64,000 nt of DNA from Halichoerus grypus (lineage: Eukaryota; Chordata; Mammalia; Carnivora; Phocidae), in assembly GCF_964656455.1 (NCBI RefSeq), contig NC_135723.1, forward strand, positions 103,183,283-103,247,282, given 5' to 3'. Position numbers and translations under genes: made by a program. The notes beneath the pieces were generated by a model. The model was not told the DNA's origin, did not search any database, and saw nothing but the letters and a program-made list of their open reading frames with translations. This document shows positions 24,359 through 36,715 of this stretch, piece after piece. Within the stretch, counting starts at the first letter, position 1. Every line of letters begins with the position of its first letter.

Positions 24359-24672
24359 TAACTGGACCCTTATCTTACACCACACACACGCACAACTCAA
24401 GATGGATTAAAGACTTAAGCATAAGACCTGACCCTGTAAAACCCCTAGAACACACGGGGGAAATTCTCGTGACATGGGTCTTGACGGTGATTTCATGGAC
24501 ATGACACCAAAAGCTCAGGAAACAAAACCAAAAAGAAGCGAGTGAGACTGCATGACACACAAAGGCTGGTGCACAGCCAAGGACGCCATCCACAGAGAGA
24601 CGAGGCAGCGCACACGGGGGGAGAAAATACTTGCAGACCACACATCTGACCAGGCGTTCATGTCCAAAGTGA
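24359..24672 (+). mobile_element. L1 ORF2 fragment
   Basis: The sequence tracks the C-terminal part of L1 ORF2 on the + strand: ACTCAAGATGGATTAAAGAC, AGACCTGACCCTGTAAAAC, GATTTCATGGACATGACACC, and GTTCATGTCCAAAGTG at the end. It is a short broken piece with no coding capacity. Edges are approximate. Confidence 0.85.
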
Positions 24673-25737
24673 GTGTGGGCTGTGAGCCACGCGCCCACCC
24701 CTTGCACGGCCGCTGGAGAGTTCCGAGGGAGGCGGATGACCCCCATGGGTAGGTTCTCCAGAGCACACACTTGACATTGTGTCCTGTTTCCTGGATTTCT
24801 CTCTTTTTTTTGTAATCCTTATTTTTACATTGTTCTGCTTTTCCCACCTATCCATTTTAAGCCAGTTTTATTTTATCTCTGCATTTGTATCTTTCTTATC
24901 TGCCTTAAATCCTGTTTGCCACAGACCCAGGGCAGACAAACGTGATCTATGAGGGGGGGACGGCTGGCCAACTGACCGGCAGACAGAAACCTCACACTGC
25001 TCCGCCAGCTCTGGGGTGGCCGGTGGTCAGGCCAGAGCGCCTCGGACCCGGGTAGCAGCCCCGCCCGCCCGTTGTCAAGGGCAACGTTAAAGGGACGTCG
25101 ATATACAAAGCAGATCAAAATGATGTCTCATTGGCATTATAATATTTTATTAGCTCAGAAGTATAGCATGGGCTTTCCAGATCAATCAGGGAAGACACTG
25201 AGACTGTTTTTGGTGAATTAGTAAATTTGGAAATGATAAATTCGAGAATGCAGGTCAAAGTCATAGACTTGCACCCACGGGCATCCGAGTCCTGAAATTC
25301 CAGTCACACTCTCACAGAGCCACCGCGGCCCTTCTGTTTTCAAGCCCCTGCTGGAATAAATGGCTGAGATGTTCCTAATGTTCGTTCAAAACCTGTCAAA
25401 CTATTTACCCACCCCTTCTCAGATTTCCAGCCTCCGGTGTCCAAGCCCGTGAACTTTCTCTGATCCACCCTCTCTTTCTCCTTCCTCTGAGAGTATTCTT
25501 TGCCTCTTTTATGCTGTTGTGTCTTGTACCTCTCCCTCCTGGGCACAAAGCTCCCCAAAAGCAGGACCTGTTTCGTTGGCGTCTACACAGCAACTCTACC
25601 ATAGACTGGGTATTTGTGGGGTGATACAGGTGCGCTCATGAGCCCAGCAGTGCTTCAGGGTGGTGATGGGTGCCATGTGTATAGGAGTCTTGGAGATGGG
25701 TGCAAACCGTCAGGGGCCGGAGCCCATAGACGCGCCC

Positions 25738-25775
25738 CTCCTCCCCTCCCTCCTTCCCTCCCTCCTTCCCTCCCA
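25738..25775. repeat. (CCTT/CCCT)n low-complexity
   Basis: A pyrimidine-only run of CCCT and CCTT units. Homopurine-homopyrimidine mirror sequence of this kind can adopt unusual structure, but it is short here. Confidence 0.75.
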
Positions 25776-25909
25776 ACACATCTCTGCCATGTCTCCTTCC
25801 TCTGTAGCAACCCCCTAGGCGCTCTCTGTCCCCGCACCCTGCCTCAGTTTCCCCTTAGCACATCTCACGGCTGCCACGGATATTTTTGTGTATGTGTTCC
25901 AATGCCCGT

Positions 25910-26040
25910 CTTGCCTGCAGAATGTCAGCTCAGTGAGTGCAGGAGGTTTGTGTCACCCCTGCTTGGAGTCCAGCACCTAGAACAATGCATGGTGCATAGC
26001 GGGTTCTCAATAAAGAAATAGTTTTTGAGGGAATGAATAA
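25910..26040 (+). mobile_element. L2 3' end relic
   Basis: The sequence resembles the L2 3' end: CAGAATGTCAGCTCAGTGAG, CTAGAACAATGCATGGTGCA and CTCAATAAAGAAATAG-like tail with a GAATGAATAAA end. It is an ancient, diverged copy. Confidence 0.65.
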
Positions 26041-27428
26041 AAGCTCCACCAAAATGCTACACTTGGAGGCCGACATAGACCGAATTCAAAGTCATAATTA
26101 TACTCTAGAACTTCCCAGAAAAGAACTCCTGTGCCCTTTTTAAGGTGTTATGAAAGCTACCTCTCATAATGTGGAAAGCCTAAATATTCTTTAAGACATT
26201 ATTTCCTGCCATCACTCATAAAAGTACACTTACAGGATATGAAAGTATAAGCACTGATTTACTTTTTTAGGCAGAAATGTAAACAAGGAAAGAGGGCTCC
26301 AAGCAAGAAAAATAATGCAACATGCAATTTTAAATCATATCATTAACATGCAGTAGATGGGTCTGAATGAATTTTCCAAGTGAATATAGACCTTTTGGGC
26401 AGACTTGACATGTTTCTTCAGAGAGAAGCCCTGGGGCCTGTGGATGAAGTTTCAGGGAGTTTTGTCTGCATGTAACACAGGAAAAGCCGTGAAGTGTTGT
26501 AAGCATCGTTCTAAGGTTCTAGCTGGATGTGCCCTGTAGGTCCGCACTGTGATGGTGGAAGCTCCTACCCGGAGTTCTCCAGGCAGAAACTAGGTGGCCA
26601 GTGACGGAGAGGTCTTAGGAAGATCCCTTTGGGCTCTTGGGGACTCTGTGACCTCATATTCTCGCCAACATAGGAGTCCGGGGTTGTTCTTTTCCATTAC
26701 TGATGCAGTAGATCACCTGTAGGGAACAGGCCAGCATCCAGGCACATTAGGCACCTTCTCCAAACATTGGGTATCTCTGGCCACATACAGTGGCACTTAA
26801 CACTAAAAAACTGCACACTTGAGCGATCTGAAGTGCATTCTAATCCCATCACCAAAACCCATTGTATCTGTGAAGTCAAAGTTTAGTATTAAGCCAACTT
26901 TATTGAGTTGTCTTTTGAAAACGTGATGATTGTCCACTCATGGGGTATGGCATCACCGAGGCTCACCAGCTGCCAGAGAATCTCAGGAGGTTGTGCCTTA
27001 GCTGTCCAGGCTGTATTTTGCTGTCTCTGCCTAACCTACCTGCCTTGGACAGGACGTGACTTCAGCTCTCTGATCATGTCAGAGCCTCGCTTCATAATCT
27101 GGATTTTTTTTTTTTAAAGAAGATACCCAGAGAAAGTCAATCTTATTTTTCCACTTAGTGGTTATTTGTGAAAAGTTTGTTTTATAGATGGAGATAAGGA
27201 GGCATTGGCACTGGACGAAAGGAATCCTCACCTTAAACCACACTGCTGGCATATTTTGACCACCAGCAAAATATCCATCCATCTCTCCCACCCAAGTTCC
27301 TATAGTAGGTGATGTTCTTGTTTTAAACCAGGGAACATTAATTGCCTAGCAGAGATGAATTAGAAGTATTCGATTGGAAACGTATAGCTGGCCCTCAACA
27401 AAAGTTTCCATTTTAGATAAGACATAAA

Positions 27429-27611
27429 GGGGCACCTGGGTGGCTCATTTGGTTAAGTGTCTGCCTTCGGCTCAGGTCATGATCCCAGGGTCCTGGGATG
27501 GAGCCCCGCATCGGGCTCCCTGCTCGGCGGGAAGCCTGCTTCTCCCTCTCCCACTCCCCCTGCTTGTGTTCCCTCTCTCGCTGTCTCTCTCTCTGTCAAA
27601 TAAATAAAATA
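27429..27611 (+). mobile_element. Can-SINE, sense
   Basis: A full-length copy from head (GGGGCACCTGGGTGGCTCAT) through the body ending CTGTCTCTCTCTCTGTC and the AAATAAATAAAAT tail. Target-site duplications TTTTAGATAAGACATAAA (18 bases, perfect) lie at 27411-27428 and 27612-27629. Confidence 0.97.
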
Positions 27612-28469
27612 TTTTAGATAAGACATAAAAAGAATCGATCACAAACTTAATTATTGATGCTAATGGAAAGGAAAAGGAATAATGGATAACAGATGCTTGT
27701 CTAGCCATGAGTTTCTGCTCCTCCCCTTTCTCACTGTCGAAGAGAACACTTGCATATGTAGATGCTTGGTGGCGCAGGGAGGGAAAGTCCGTGAGTGAAC
27801 CCCACTTGGCGGATTAAAAGGGGTGTGCTGATTTCTGGCTCTTACATTATTCCAACAGAGCTTCAAAACCCATATTTTTATATAAAAACCGTATTTCTAA
27901 ATGTTGGAAACCAACTACAATTTGAAACATGTTCCTTTTGGCTAAGCAGAGCATTAGCAGGCTACATCCGAACCACAGGTGACCGGTCTGTGACGTCTGC
28001 TCGAAGCAACACAATGGATTGCCAGGGGGAGTTCCTTATTGGTTTTTGGTCCCAATTATGAGCTTCCCTCTTGGTTATCACTGAGTAACCAAAGCTTAAA
28101 TAGCCAAAAGGAGCCATAAGAGAAGTAGATCTATTTAAGTCTCAAGGATCCAATGCTGGACACTCATGAATCCATGATACCTTTTAAAACTGATCTGTAG
28201 GAATCTTTCGAAGGTGTTTGTACTTAATCCATACTGTCCAGCATGGTTGAATAAGGCAGTTTTCATATTAATAGATTCTTCCCATTATACCGTACATAAA
28301 TTGTCTTCAGAGACGTAAGGCTATTTATCCCTTGTCCTGCTAGCTGTGAATCGATCTTTGCTGCTCCGGGGAGCTCTTTGGCACTGTCCGTGTCTGCCAT
28401 CATTGACTCGAACCACTGGTCCACATGAGGAAGAAAGTTCTCACAAAATAAACTGCGGTGATTGTTAAT

Positions 28470-28570
28470 TCCGCTTTCCTTGCTTCGTTGTTGAGGAAAC
28501 CGAGGCACAGCGCTGTTAGTGACTTAGGCAAACCACGCAGCCAGTCAGTAGCGGCACCAGACCCCACGCC
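28470..28570 (-). mobile_element. MIR relic, antisense
   Basis: The GAGGAAACCGAGGCACAGCG and GGCAAACCACGCAGCCAGTC pattern followed by a GGCACCAGACCCCA-like segment is the reverse of the MIR core. It is short and diverged. Confidence 0.6.
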
Positions 28571-29614
28571 CTCCGGCCGCCATGCTGGTGTTTCTGTGAA
28601 CACTGTTCTTCTCACGTGTGTCCTGCTTAACATAATGGCTGGCCATCGAAGGTTTTGTGTGCTTGGCACATTGTACCCAGAGAAAGAACAAAAGAGGTAA
28701 ACCTGGAAGATTTACTAAGGAAAAAGGCGAAAAACAAAGCTCAGAAGTCACGTTTTCTCGTAAGTTCTGTCCGTGTCATGCACACCAGTTACGTAGCTTC
28801 AAAAACGGGGTGGCTCACATTTGAGTGAGAATACAGAAGATGTGGTGTGAGCCCCTCGTCCTACTACCACGAGGAGATTTGCATGCTAATAATGAATCGC
28901 TGTTAAGGAAAAGAGTCAACAAGAGACCTACAGTTAGGAGTTTAGCCCATATCCAACATGTAAATGCACACTCATTATAAGAATGGGAGCTACAGATAAT
29001 CATGTAAATTGTGGGTGATCCCAATCCTGTACATTCCGCACTCAGCACAGTGGAGAGCTTAATACACAAACATGAAACAGCGGTTGTCTTCTTCAGTGTT
29101 GTCCAACAACAAAAAAGCCAAAATGGCAACCGAAGGTGCAGCAGGGGCAGAGAGGATTGAAAAATGAATTCGAAAAAGGAGCAAAACTTCTTACAAAGCG
29201 CTTTCTTCAGGAAATGTGGTGCCAAATCGGCAAATTTTTTCTCTCCAAGGAGATAAAGTAGGGTCATCCATGATCTTAAAATAGTCACATTCAAAGAAAA
29301 ATGAGCAGAGACATCTGGCTAAATGTTACATCTGTTTTCACTTCCATTAATTTTTTTCCCAGAAGAAGGTATTAGATCATGTTAGACAGCTATTGGATGA
29401 TAATACAGCACTCCAAACATATTTTTAAAAGCCACCTGTTTTATGCTTTGTGGCTGTCAGTCCATACATGGACATGAATATAGGGAATCCCTAAACACAG
29501 TAACGTCCCTTCTGCCTGGTTTCTATCTCAGCAGAATCATTAAAATGTCAGGGAGAAGCCCCTTCGCCCCCTGCCTCATTTCCCTAAGACAGGTTCTGAC
29601 TTTCACCTCGCTCT

Positions 29615-29780
29615 TTCATCCAGTTAAATTATTGAGCAGCTGCTGTATGCCTCTAGATGCTAAGGAGTCAAAGAATTAGACAGAGGTCCTGCCTTGAGGG
29701 ACTCGTGTTGAGGGGGGAGCACCCTTACCAGAAATGTCATCTCATGTGATCGGTGCTTTTACTGAGATGTGTGCACGGGG
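29615..29780 (+). mobile_element. L2 relic
   Basis: ATTGAGCAGCTGCTGTATGC, a diverged middle and GGTCCTGCCTTGAGGGACTC resemble the L2 segment usually read as 'TTGAGCACCTACTATGTGCC ... CCTGCCCTCAAGGAGCT'. It is ancient and fragmentary. Confidence 0.55.
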
Positions 29781-29984
29781 GTGGGAGAACCGAGGAATCC
29801 TCTATGTGCTAGCAACTTTGCTGGAGCCGACTGTATGCATTTGAATAAGGCATCGTCCTTGACCTTAGGGAAGTCACAGACGCGTGGTAAGACTCTACCT
29901 AACAGAAGTCCATAGATTTAGGCCTTAGAGGCTGCTCTGAAAGTCCAGTAGTTCACTGTTTCCTTTCCCACTAGCCGAGCCACA

Positions 29985-30100
29985 GAGCCACCACCCATTC
30001 TACAGATGAGAATGTTAAGACACTTTATACATCTTGCCCAAAGCACACAGTTAATCAGGGGCACGGGCGGGGCTAGAATCAGTATTATTTTTTCCACACC
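29985..30100 (-). mobile_element. MIR relic, antisense
   Basis: TCTACAGATGAGAATGTTAA, then CTTGCCCAAAGCACACAGTT and GGGGCTAGAATC match the reverse MIR core in order. Confidence 0.65.
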
Positions 30101-30429
30101 TGAATTCTCCAGGTGCCCGTGAACACCACTCTCGCTATCTCCTGTGCACGGGGACAAACTGCCATTTTTGCTGATGGTTTTCCTCCAATGCTTCTTCCAC
30201 AGACATGTATACTGAGCCCTAGTGAAGTTCCAGACACAAGAGGGCACTGCAGCCCTGCATGTTAGTTCCTGCCTTCCCAGGCCTGTATGGGGTCGGTGCG
30301 ATACGGGGCATTTGCCAATGTCTGCTGCCCGCTCCAGTGTCTAAATCACACCACCTGCACTGACTCTGTCCACCACCCAGTGGGGCCACAGAGACAGAGC
30401 CGTCCAAACCGAGAAGTCTCTCTCTGATG

Positions 30430-30700
30430 CTCACTATCTGCCAGATATTGACTGCAGGCTAGGCATGCAAGGATGAGCAAGACAGAGAGGCCCTGCCCTC
30501 AAGTAGCCCAGAGTCTAGGGACCTTAAACATGTTGTGAAATCCATCAAGGGGACTAGCATGGGAAGGGAGCTGGCAAGAGCTTCAGCTGGGATGGGCTAC
30601 CTCACCCACGTCATGGGTGTGAACTGTTCCCTGTGCTCCAGGAGCTTACTGTCGAGGAGACAGACACCACCCACTGGAGAACAATAAAGGGCAGAATATA
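30430..30700 (+). mobile_element. L2 relic
   Basis: GATGCTCACTATCTGCCAGA, then GAGGCCCTGCCCTCAAGTAG and later CAGGAGCTTACTGTCGAGGA follow the order of an L2 3' portion on the + strand. Copies of this age are inactive. Confidence 0.6.
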
Positions 30701-30799
30701 GCAAATTCTTTGGGAAAAACTATAAAAGCCATAGGTAGCCAGGAAAGAAAGCATTTGGTAACTGGTAAAAATGGGGAGGAAAAATAGCAAATGGTCCTT

Positions 30800-30940
30800 A
30801 CCAAGGAGGAAGAAACGGAAGTGACTTCCTTGTGTCTTGGCTGCCTCGTCTATAAAATTGAGATAATTATAGTACCTGCCTGGTAGGGTTGTCATAAGCT
30901 TTAAATTATTATTATTCATAAAGCACTCCTAGCAGAACCT
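30800..30940 (+). mobile_element. MIR relic
   Basis: GTCTTGGCTGCCTCGTCTAT, AAAATTGAGATAATTATAGT, ACCTGCCTGGTAGGGTTGTC and a following TTAAATTATTATTATTC tail match the MIR 3' half on the + strand. The GAT-rich repeat starts just after it. Confidence 0.75.
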
Positions 30941-30943
30941 AGT

Positions 30944-31478
30944 AGCGGTGGTGGTGAGGATGTTGCTGTTCTTCATCATTGATGATGTTATTGTTGATGA
31001 TGATGACAACAGTGTTATTGATGACTATGATGATGGCGATGGTGGTGATGTGATTATGATGATGACGTTGTTGATGATGGTGCTATTGATGAGAATGGTT
31101 CTGTTATTCATTGCTAATGATGTTATTGTTGATGATCATGATGACCATGTTATTGCTGTTGTCCATCATTGATGATGTTATTGTTGATAATGATGACAGT
31201 GTTATTGATGATTATGATGACATCGATGATACTGATGTGATTATGATGGGGTTGATGACAATGGTTCTGTTATTCATTGTTGATGATGTTATTGTTGATG
31301 TGACAATGTTATTGATGATTGTGATGATGATGATGATGGTGTTGATGATGATTGTGTTGATGATGGTGTTGATGATGATGATGGTGATGATGATGGTGTT
31401 GATGATGATGATTATGATGATGATGATGACGGTGTTGATGGTGATGATGGTGACGATGGTGACGTTACTGTTGTTGCT
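30944..31478. repeat. GAT/TTG-rich tandem repeat with a ~190-bp higher-order unit
   Basis: More than 500 bases consist mostly of GAT, GTT and ATT triplets. A CATCATTGATGATGTTATTG segment occurs at 30974 and again at 31164, exactly 190 bases later. A GGTTCTGTTATTCATTG segment occurs at 31097 and 31263 (166 apart). This indicates duplication of a long unit with about 24 bases lost or gained inside one copy. The last 150 bases are purer GATGAT. The Met/Asp/Leu/Val-rich open frames are translation of the repeat, not a gene. Confidence 0.9.
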
Positions 31479-32074
31479 GTTGTCGCCCTAGCTCTGACTC
31501 ATACCTGAGAGGTGGGGCCTTCAACTATTGTCACCTTTTCCCTGTAGTGGGAAGTAGTTTCACCTCTTGTTTTGATGATGTGAATTTACATAGAGGTCAG
31601 TTATTAATAGCTGTTATGTTTCTATTTTGTGCAAAAATTAGGCCAAAATGACCAAACTATGATGGAATGTATCTGTAGACAAAGGATTTTTATTTACTTT
31701 CTGGGTATAAGAAGTAGTTGGTGTGGCCTTCATGGTTAGCTGAAGTGGATATTGAAGATCCAGGCCAGGATCTGGACCTTTCTAGATAGTGTGGAAGGTG
31801 TGCACATCTTCATGCAGAGGGCAAGAGAGAGTCTGTCCCCAGAGCACTCAGACCAGATAGATCACCTCAACTGTTTCCAAATTGAAACAAAATGAAGAAA
31901 CACACAGATGATGAATTTTACTTTGCCTGGGCAGGCAGACCCCCACATCCTCCAGATCTTAAGCATAGCATCAAACTTCCGTCTCCTTTGAATTCCCAGC
32001 TGCTACTGAGGGATGTTTACATTATTAATAATTATTAATAACAGCTTCCATCTATCTCACTCTTGCAATGCCAA

Positions 32075-32210
32075 GAACTGCAAAGAACGTCGACTTCATT
32101 TAGTCCTTACAAACGGCATAGCTGTCCACATTTTACATGTGAGGAGACCACGGCTCAGAAACCAGGGTCACATGGTTTTACGTGGGCGAGCTCAGACAAG
32201 ATGAACGTTA
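32075..32210 (-). mobile_element. MIR relic, antisense
   Basis: TTAGTCCTTACAAACGGCAT, then ACATTTTACATGTGAGGAGA, CCACGGCTCAGAAACCAGGG and TCACATGGTTTTACGTGG run in the order of a reversed MIR. Confidence 0.65.
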
Positions 32211-32587
32211 TGCTCTTACCTAAGAAGTAAAGTTTAATTTATTTATTGTCAGAATGATCATCATTTGTAGGCCTGGGCATAAAAGAGCCCCTTTTTTCTT
32301 TTTTGTGATTTGGAGCCACTGTCTACAGTCACCGCAAGATTCTAATGGGTGCATGCTCAGGATAATTGCCAAGGGCACAAGTGCCCAGGGGGACTTTGCT
32401 CCGATGGTGACCTGCGTCTGTGCTGTATGTCATTGGCCTAGGGCAGTCGCACAGTTTAGCTGAGTAACATGTATATGGAAAGTTTCTCTGGGGGTGGGGA
32501 AGGAGGGAGTGTCTTGCAAACAGGGTCAGTGTGTACCATATGTGGCTTTTCTGACCACAAAGTAAGACCTGCCTCTAGGTCCCTTTG

Positions 32588-33024
32588 TGGGTTGAATTGC
32601 GTCCCCCCCCACCCCTCCCCTCCAAATAATATATTGAAGTCCTAACCCCAGTACTTCAGAATGTGACTTTATTTGGAAATAGGATTGCTGCATACGTAAT
32701 TAATGGAGAAGAAATCATTTTGGAATAAGGTGGGACCTTAATCCAATGACTGGTGTCTTATAAGAAGAGGGAAAGAGACAGACACACAGGACAGAAAGCC
32801 GCGTGACAACAGAGGCAGGTAGACCAAGGAGCACCAGGGACTGCTGGCCACCACCAGAAGTGGAAGGACCCTCCCAGGGAGGTTTCACAGAGGGGGCCCC
32901 TGGCCATGCTGACACCTGCGTGTCTCAGACTCCCAGCCTCCACACCGTGAGGCAGTAAATTCTGTTGTCCTAAGCCCGCCAGATGTTGGAACTTCGTTAT
33001 GGCAGCCCTGGGAAACTGATACAG
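32588..33024 (+). mobile_element. MLT1-type LTR (ERVL-MaLR)
   Basis: The + strand carries GGTTGAATTGCGTCCCCCCC, TTGAAGTCCTAACCCCAGTA, ATGTGACTTTATTTGGAAAT, CTGGTGTCTTATAAGAAGAG and an end like TTCGTTATGGCAGCCCTGGG. This is the MLT1 LTR order. It is a solitary LTR with a polyadenylation-like TAAATTCTGTTGT region. It has no coding part. Confidence 0.9.
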
Positions 33025-33093
33025 TCCCCAAGTAGGGGCTCCTCCAGACCCTTCCTCAACCACCAAAAATCCCACTCTGACTTATTACCTTAG

Positions 33094-33271
33094 AGCAGTG
33101 CTTCTCAAAGAGTAGCACACAGGCTCGGCTGGACGTGCAAATTCACAGGCTCCATCACAAACTATGGAATTGGAGACTGGAGTGGCCCCCTCCAGCCTCC
33201 ACCTTTCTAAAGGCCCTCCCGGTGATCTTGGTCCAGCTGGAGTTGGATGGAGGGTGTGCGAAACACCGTCT
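33094..33271 (+). mobile_element. MER5-type hAT DNA transposon relic
   Basis: It begins AGCAGTGCTTCTCAAAGAGT and ends with GTGTGCGAAACACCGT-like sequence, the inverted ends of MER5-type nonautonomous elements. The middle (GTGCAAATTCACAGGCTCCA) fits. Diverged and inactive. Confidence 0.7.
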
Positions 33272-33353
33272 CCTGCTTCCGAGATAGACTTCTCACATTC
33301 TTGGTTTTTCTGAAATCAACATGCATCTTGCCATCTCTGTAAAATCTTATTTA

Positions 33354-33550
33354 TTTTTTTAAAGATTTTATTTATTTATTTGACAGAGAGAAACACAGCG
33401 AGAGAGGGAACACAAGCAGGGGGAGTGGGAGAGGGAGAAGCAGGCTTCCTGCTGAGCAGGGAGCCCAATGTGGGACTGGATCTCAGGACCCTGGGGTCAT
33501 GACCTGAGCTGAAGGCAGATGCTTAATGACTGAGCCACCCAGGCGCCCCA
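33354..33550 (-). mobile_element. Can-SINE, antisense
   Basis: A full-length copy read on the minus strand. A perfect 15-base duplication GTAAAATCTTATTTA flanks it at 33339-33353 and 33551-33565. Confidence 0.97.
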
Positions 33551-34419
33551 GTAAAATCTTATTTAAACCAGTGGTTCATCTCGCAGTCACTGGCGTCTCA
33601 GAATCCACGAAAAATAGTAAACACAACATCCATCCACTGCGCCTATTAGTGCTGTCTTGTTTAAGAAGCAACAGTTGAGGTAGAAGTGATTCCTGGGCAG
33701 GATTTTAAAGAAGTCTGTGTCCTGGGCAGCGGGGGTGGGTAATGAGCACCTTGAGACACATCGTGACCTTCAGAAATGCTTCCCAGGAGGGGTTTAAAGC
33801 CCCCCGTTCATCTCTGATGCGCCAAAGTCAGCCTGAGGCTCACCCTCTGGGTCCCGCTCCTATTTAATTACTGTGAGCTTCATTTCTGCCACTTCTGCTG
33901 GCCTTTTGGGAGCTCTTGAGCCTTTGCTTCTAAGATGCACCCCTCGCTTAGAGACAGGCCCCCCGACCGAGGGAAGGACTGCATTGGTTGACTTGTTTTC
34001 TTCTCTCTCTTCTGGAAGTATTTCCCTATGAAGCATGCCGACTCCATCGCCCCCAGTCCCAGCCCACTCGGGAAACTGAGACTTCAGATAAAAATAGTGT
34101 GCGGTTAGGGGGCTGGTATTTAAGAGAGAACATCTGTTCTGTCACACTTTAAAAACACGGCTACTAAAGCAGGAGAAAATTAATTAAAAGTGTCACTCAT
34201 GTGGCTGTTCAAATTACATTTCTACTTCTTCTCCACAGAGCATTCACTTATGTGTTATAAGGTATTTTGCTGTGGTGTTCTACATCATTAATTCTGTTTA
34301 AATTACTCTAAATTGTCCACTGACGTAACAAAAATGAGGAAATTGGGGGGAAGAGATTTTATTTTCATAGAGTTTTTCAAGCATGAGTTTTAGTAACACG
34401 CTGTAGGTTGGTGTGGACA

Positions 34420-36030
34420 ACACACTCATACACACATGTAAGAACATGCACGCACACATGCACAGATACATGTGCATACACACAAGTGTGCATACATGCA
34501 CACGCACATGCTCACACGCACAGATACATGTGCACACACGCAGGTGTGCATACATGCACGCACACACGCACACGCAGATACACGTGCATACACGCATGTG
34601 TGCATACATGCACGTGCACACGCTCACACGCACAGATACATGTGCATACACGCAGGTGTGCATACATGCACGCGCACACGCTCTCACGCACAGATACTGG
34701 TGCATACATACAGGTGCACGCATATGCACACACATGCTCACACACACAGATATATGTGCATACATGCAGGTGCACACATGCTCACACACAGATATATGTG
34801 CATGCATACAGGTGCACACACACACATGCTCACACACACACAGATGCACTTGCATACATGCAGGTGCACGCACACAAGCACGCACACACACATGTGCATA
34901 CATACAGGTACGCACACGCTCACACGCACAGACATGTGCATACATGCAGGTGCACACACACATGCTCACACACATGTGCATACATACAGGTGCACACACG
35001 CTCACACACAGATACATGTGCGTACATGCAGGTGCACACAGGTGCACACATGCTCACACACATGTGCATACATACAAGTACTCACATGCACAGATACATG
35101 TGCGTACATGCAGGTGCCACACACAGGCACGCACACGCTCACACACGTGCATACATACAGGTACACACACACAGATACATGTGCATACATGCAGGTGCAC
35201 ACAGGCACACACATGCTCACACACATGTGCGTACATACAGGTACACACATGCTCACATGCACAGACATATGTGCATACATGCAGGTGCACACAGGCTCAC
35301 ACACATGTGCATACATACAGGTGCACACATGCTCACACAGAGATACATGTGCATACATGCAGGTGCACGCACACAGGCATGCACACACACATGTGCATAC
35401 ATACAGGTGCACACGCATGCTCACACGCACAGACATGTGCATACATGCAGGTGCACACACAGGCACACATGCTCACACATGTGCATACATACAGGTACAC
35501 ACACATGCACAGATACATGTGTGTACATGCAGGTGCACACACACAGGCACACATGCTCACACACATGTGCATACATACAGGTACACATGCTCACACTCAC
35601 AGATGCATGTGCATACATGCAGGTGCACACACAGGCACGCACACGCTCACACTCGTGCATACATGCAGGTACACACACGCTCACACGCACAGATACATGT
35701 GCGTACATGCAGGTGCGCACACACAGGCACACACACATGCTCACACACATGTGCATACGTACAGGTGCATACATGCTCACACACAGATACATGTGCATAC
35801 ATGCAGGTGCACACACAGGCACACACACATGCTCACACATGTGCATACATGCAGGTGCACACACGCTCACACGTGCATACATACAGGTGCGCACACCCTC
35901 ACACGCACAGATACATGTGTGTACGTGCAGGTGCACACACAGGCACACACACATGCTCACACACATGCACTTGCATACAGACAGCTGCACACTCTCACAC
36001 ATGCATGCACACATGCTCACGTGCCCCATG
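34420..36030. repeat. 1.6-kb CA/TG-rich minisatellite
   Basis: Units of roughly 36-50 bases built on CATACATGCAGGTGCACAC or CATACATACAGGTGCACAC joined by CACACGCTCACACGCACAGA-like linkers are repeated; I count about 30 AGGT-containing cores. The stretch is almost entirely alternating purine and pyrimidine and lacks stop codons in several frames on both strands. This explains the 618-, 563- and 527-codon frames on + and the Cys/Val/His-rich frames on -. Nothing supports translation: no splice context, no family match, and all three forward frames are equally open. Confidence 0.95.
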
Positions 36031-36654
36031 CACAAAATTTACTCTCTTTCTGTAAAAGTGTCACTGCCTTTTCCCTTCTCCCCAGTGTTGGTGATGTTTT
36101 GTAGAACAATGATTACCCAAGTTTCAACATCTGTGTTGGTTTATTTTTCTCACTTCTTTTCCCACCATTTCCATCCCAAAGCAAAGGAAGACTTTTATAT
36201 CCACATTCCCACAAGATCCCCCAAGAGACCTTATACTTTTTATAAATTTGTTCATTTATTTTAAAAAATGTTTAGTTAGGGTGCTCCGTTTGCTGGGAGC
36301 CCAATGTGCCGAGCTCCTGCAGTCGCTGCTCTCCAGGGCTGGGGCTTTAGTTTGCCGAGATGGTACATGTTCATGAAGACAGTAATTCAGGGAGAAAGCA
36401 GTGTAACACAAGCAGTAAAACAATTATTAAATAATTCAGAGAACTAAGGACTTCTAGCTGGAGGGTGTCGGGAATATTTTTAGATGCATAGAATGGTAGG
36501 GCAGAAGGAAGCTTAAAGATCCTCTAATCCCAGCATTTTATAATGTGTTTTAAGCCACAGAGCCCTTTCTTCAAAAGGAAACTCACTGGGATGCTCAGCA
36601 TTGTAATAGCAGCCCTCACGAGGCTCCCAAGTGCTTCCCTTGAAAACCTCTGAT

Positions 36655-36715
36655 CTAGTTCTGTTGCCTCATTTTGCAGATTAAATAAATGTGGGGGCAA
36701 AAAGGTTAAGTCCTA
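36655..36715 (-). mobile_element. Possible MIR relic, antisense
   Basis: TTGCCTCATTTTGCAGATTA followed by AAAAAGGTTAAG resembles the MIR 'cattttacagatgaggaaac...ggttaag' segment in reverse. It is very short, so weak. Confidence 0.4.

Noticed and set aside
30948..31491. Met/Asp/Leu-rich open frames
   Set aside because: Direct translation of GAT/TTG triplet repeats.
34408..36264. Open frames of 618, 563 and 527 codons on + and up to 249 codons on -
   Set aside because: They translate the CA/TG minisatellite. All frames are open at once, composition is His/Thr/Cys-repeat only, and there is no splice or family support.
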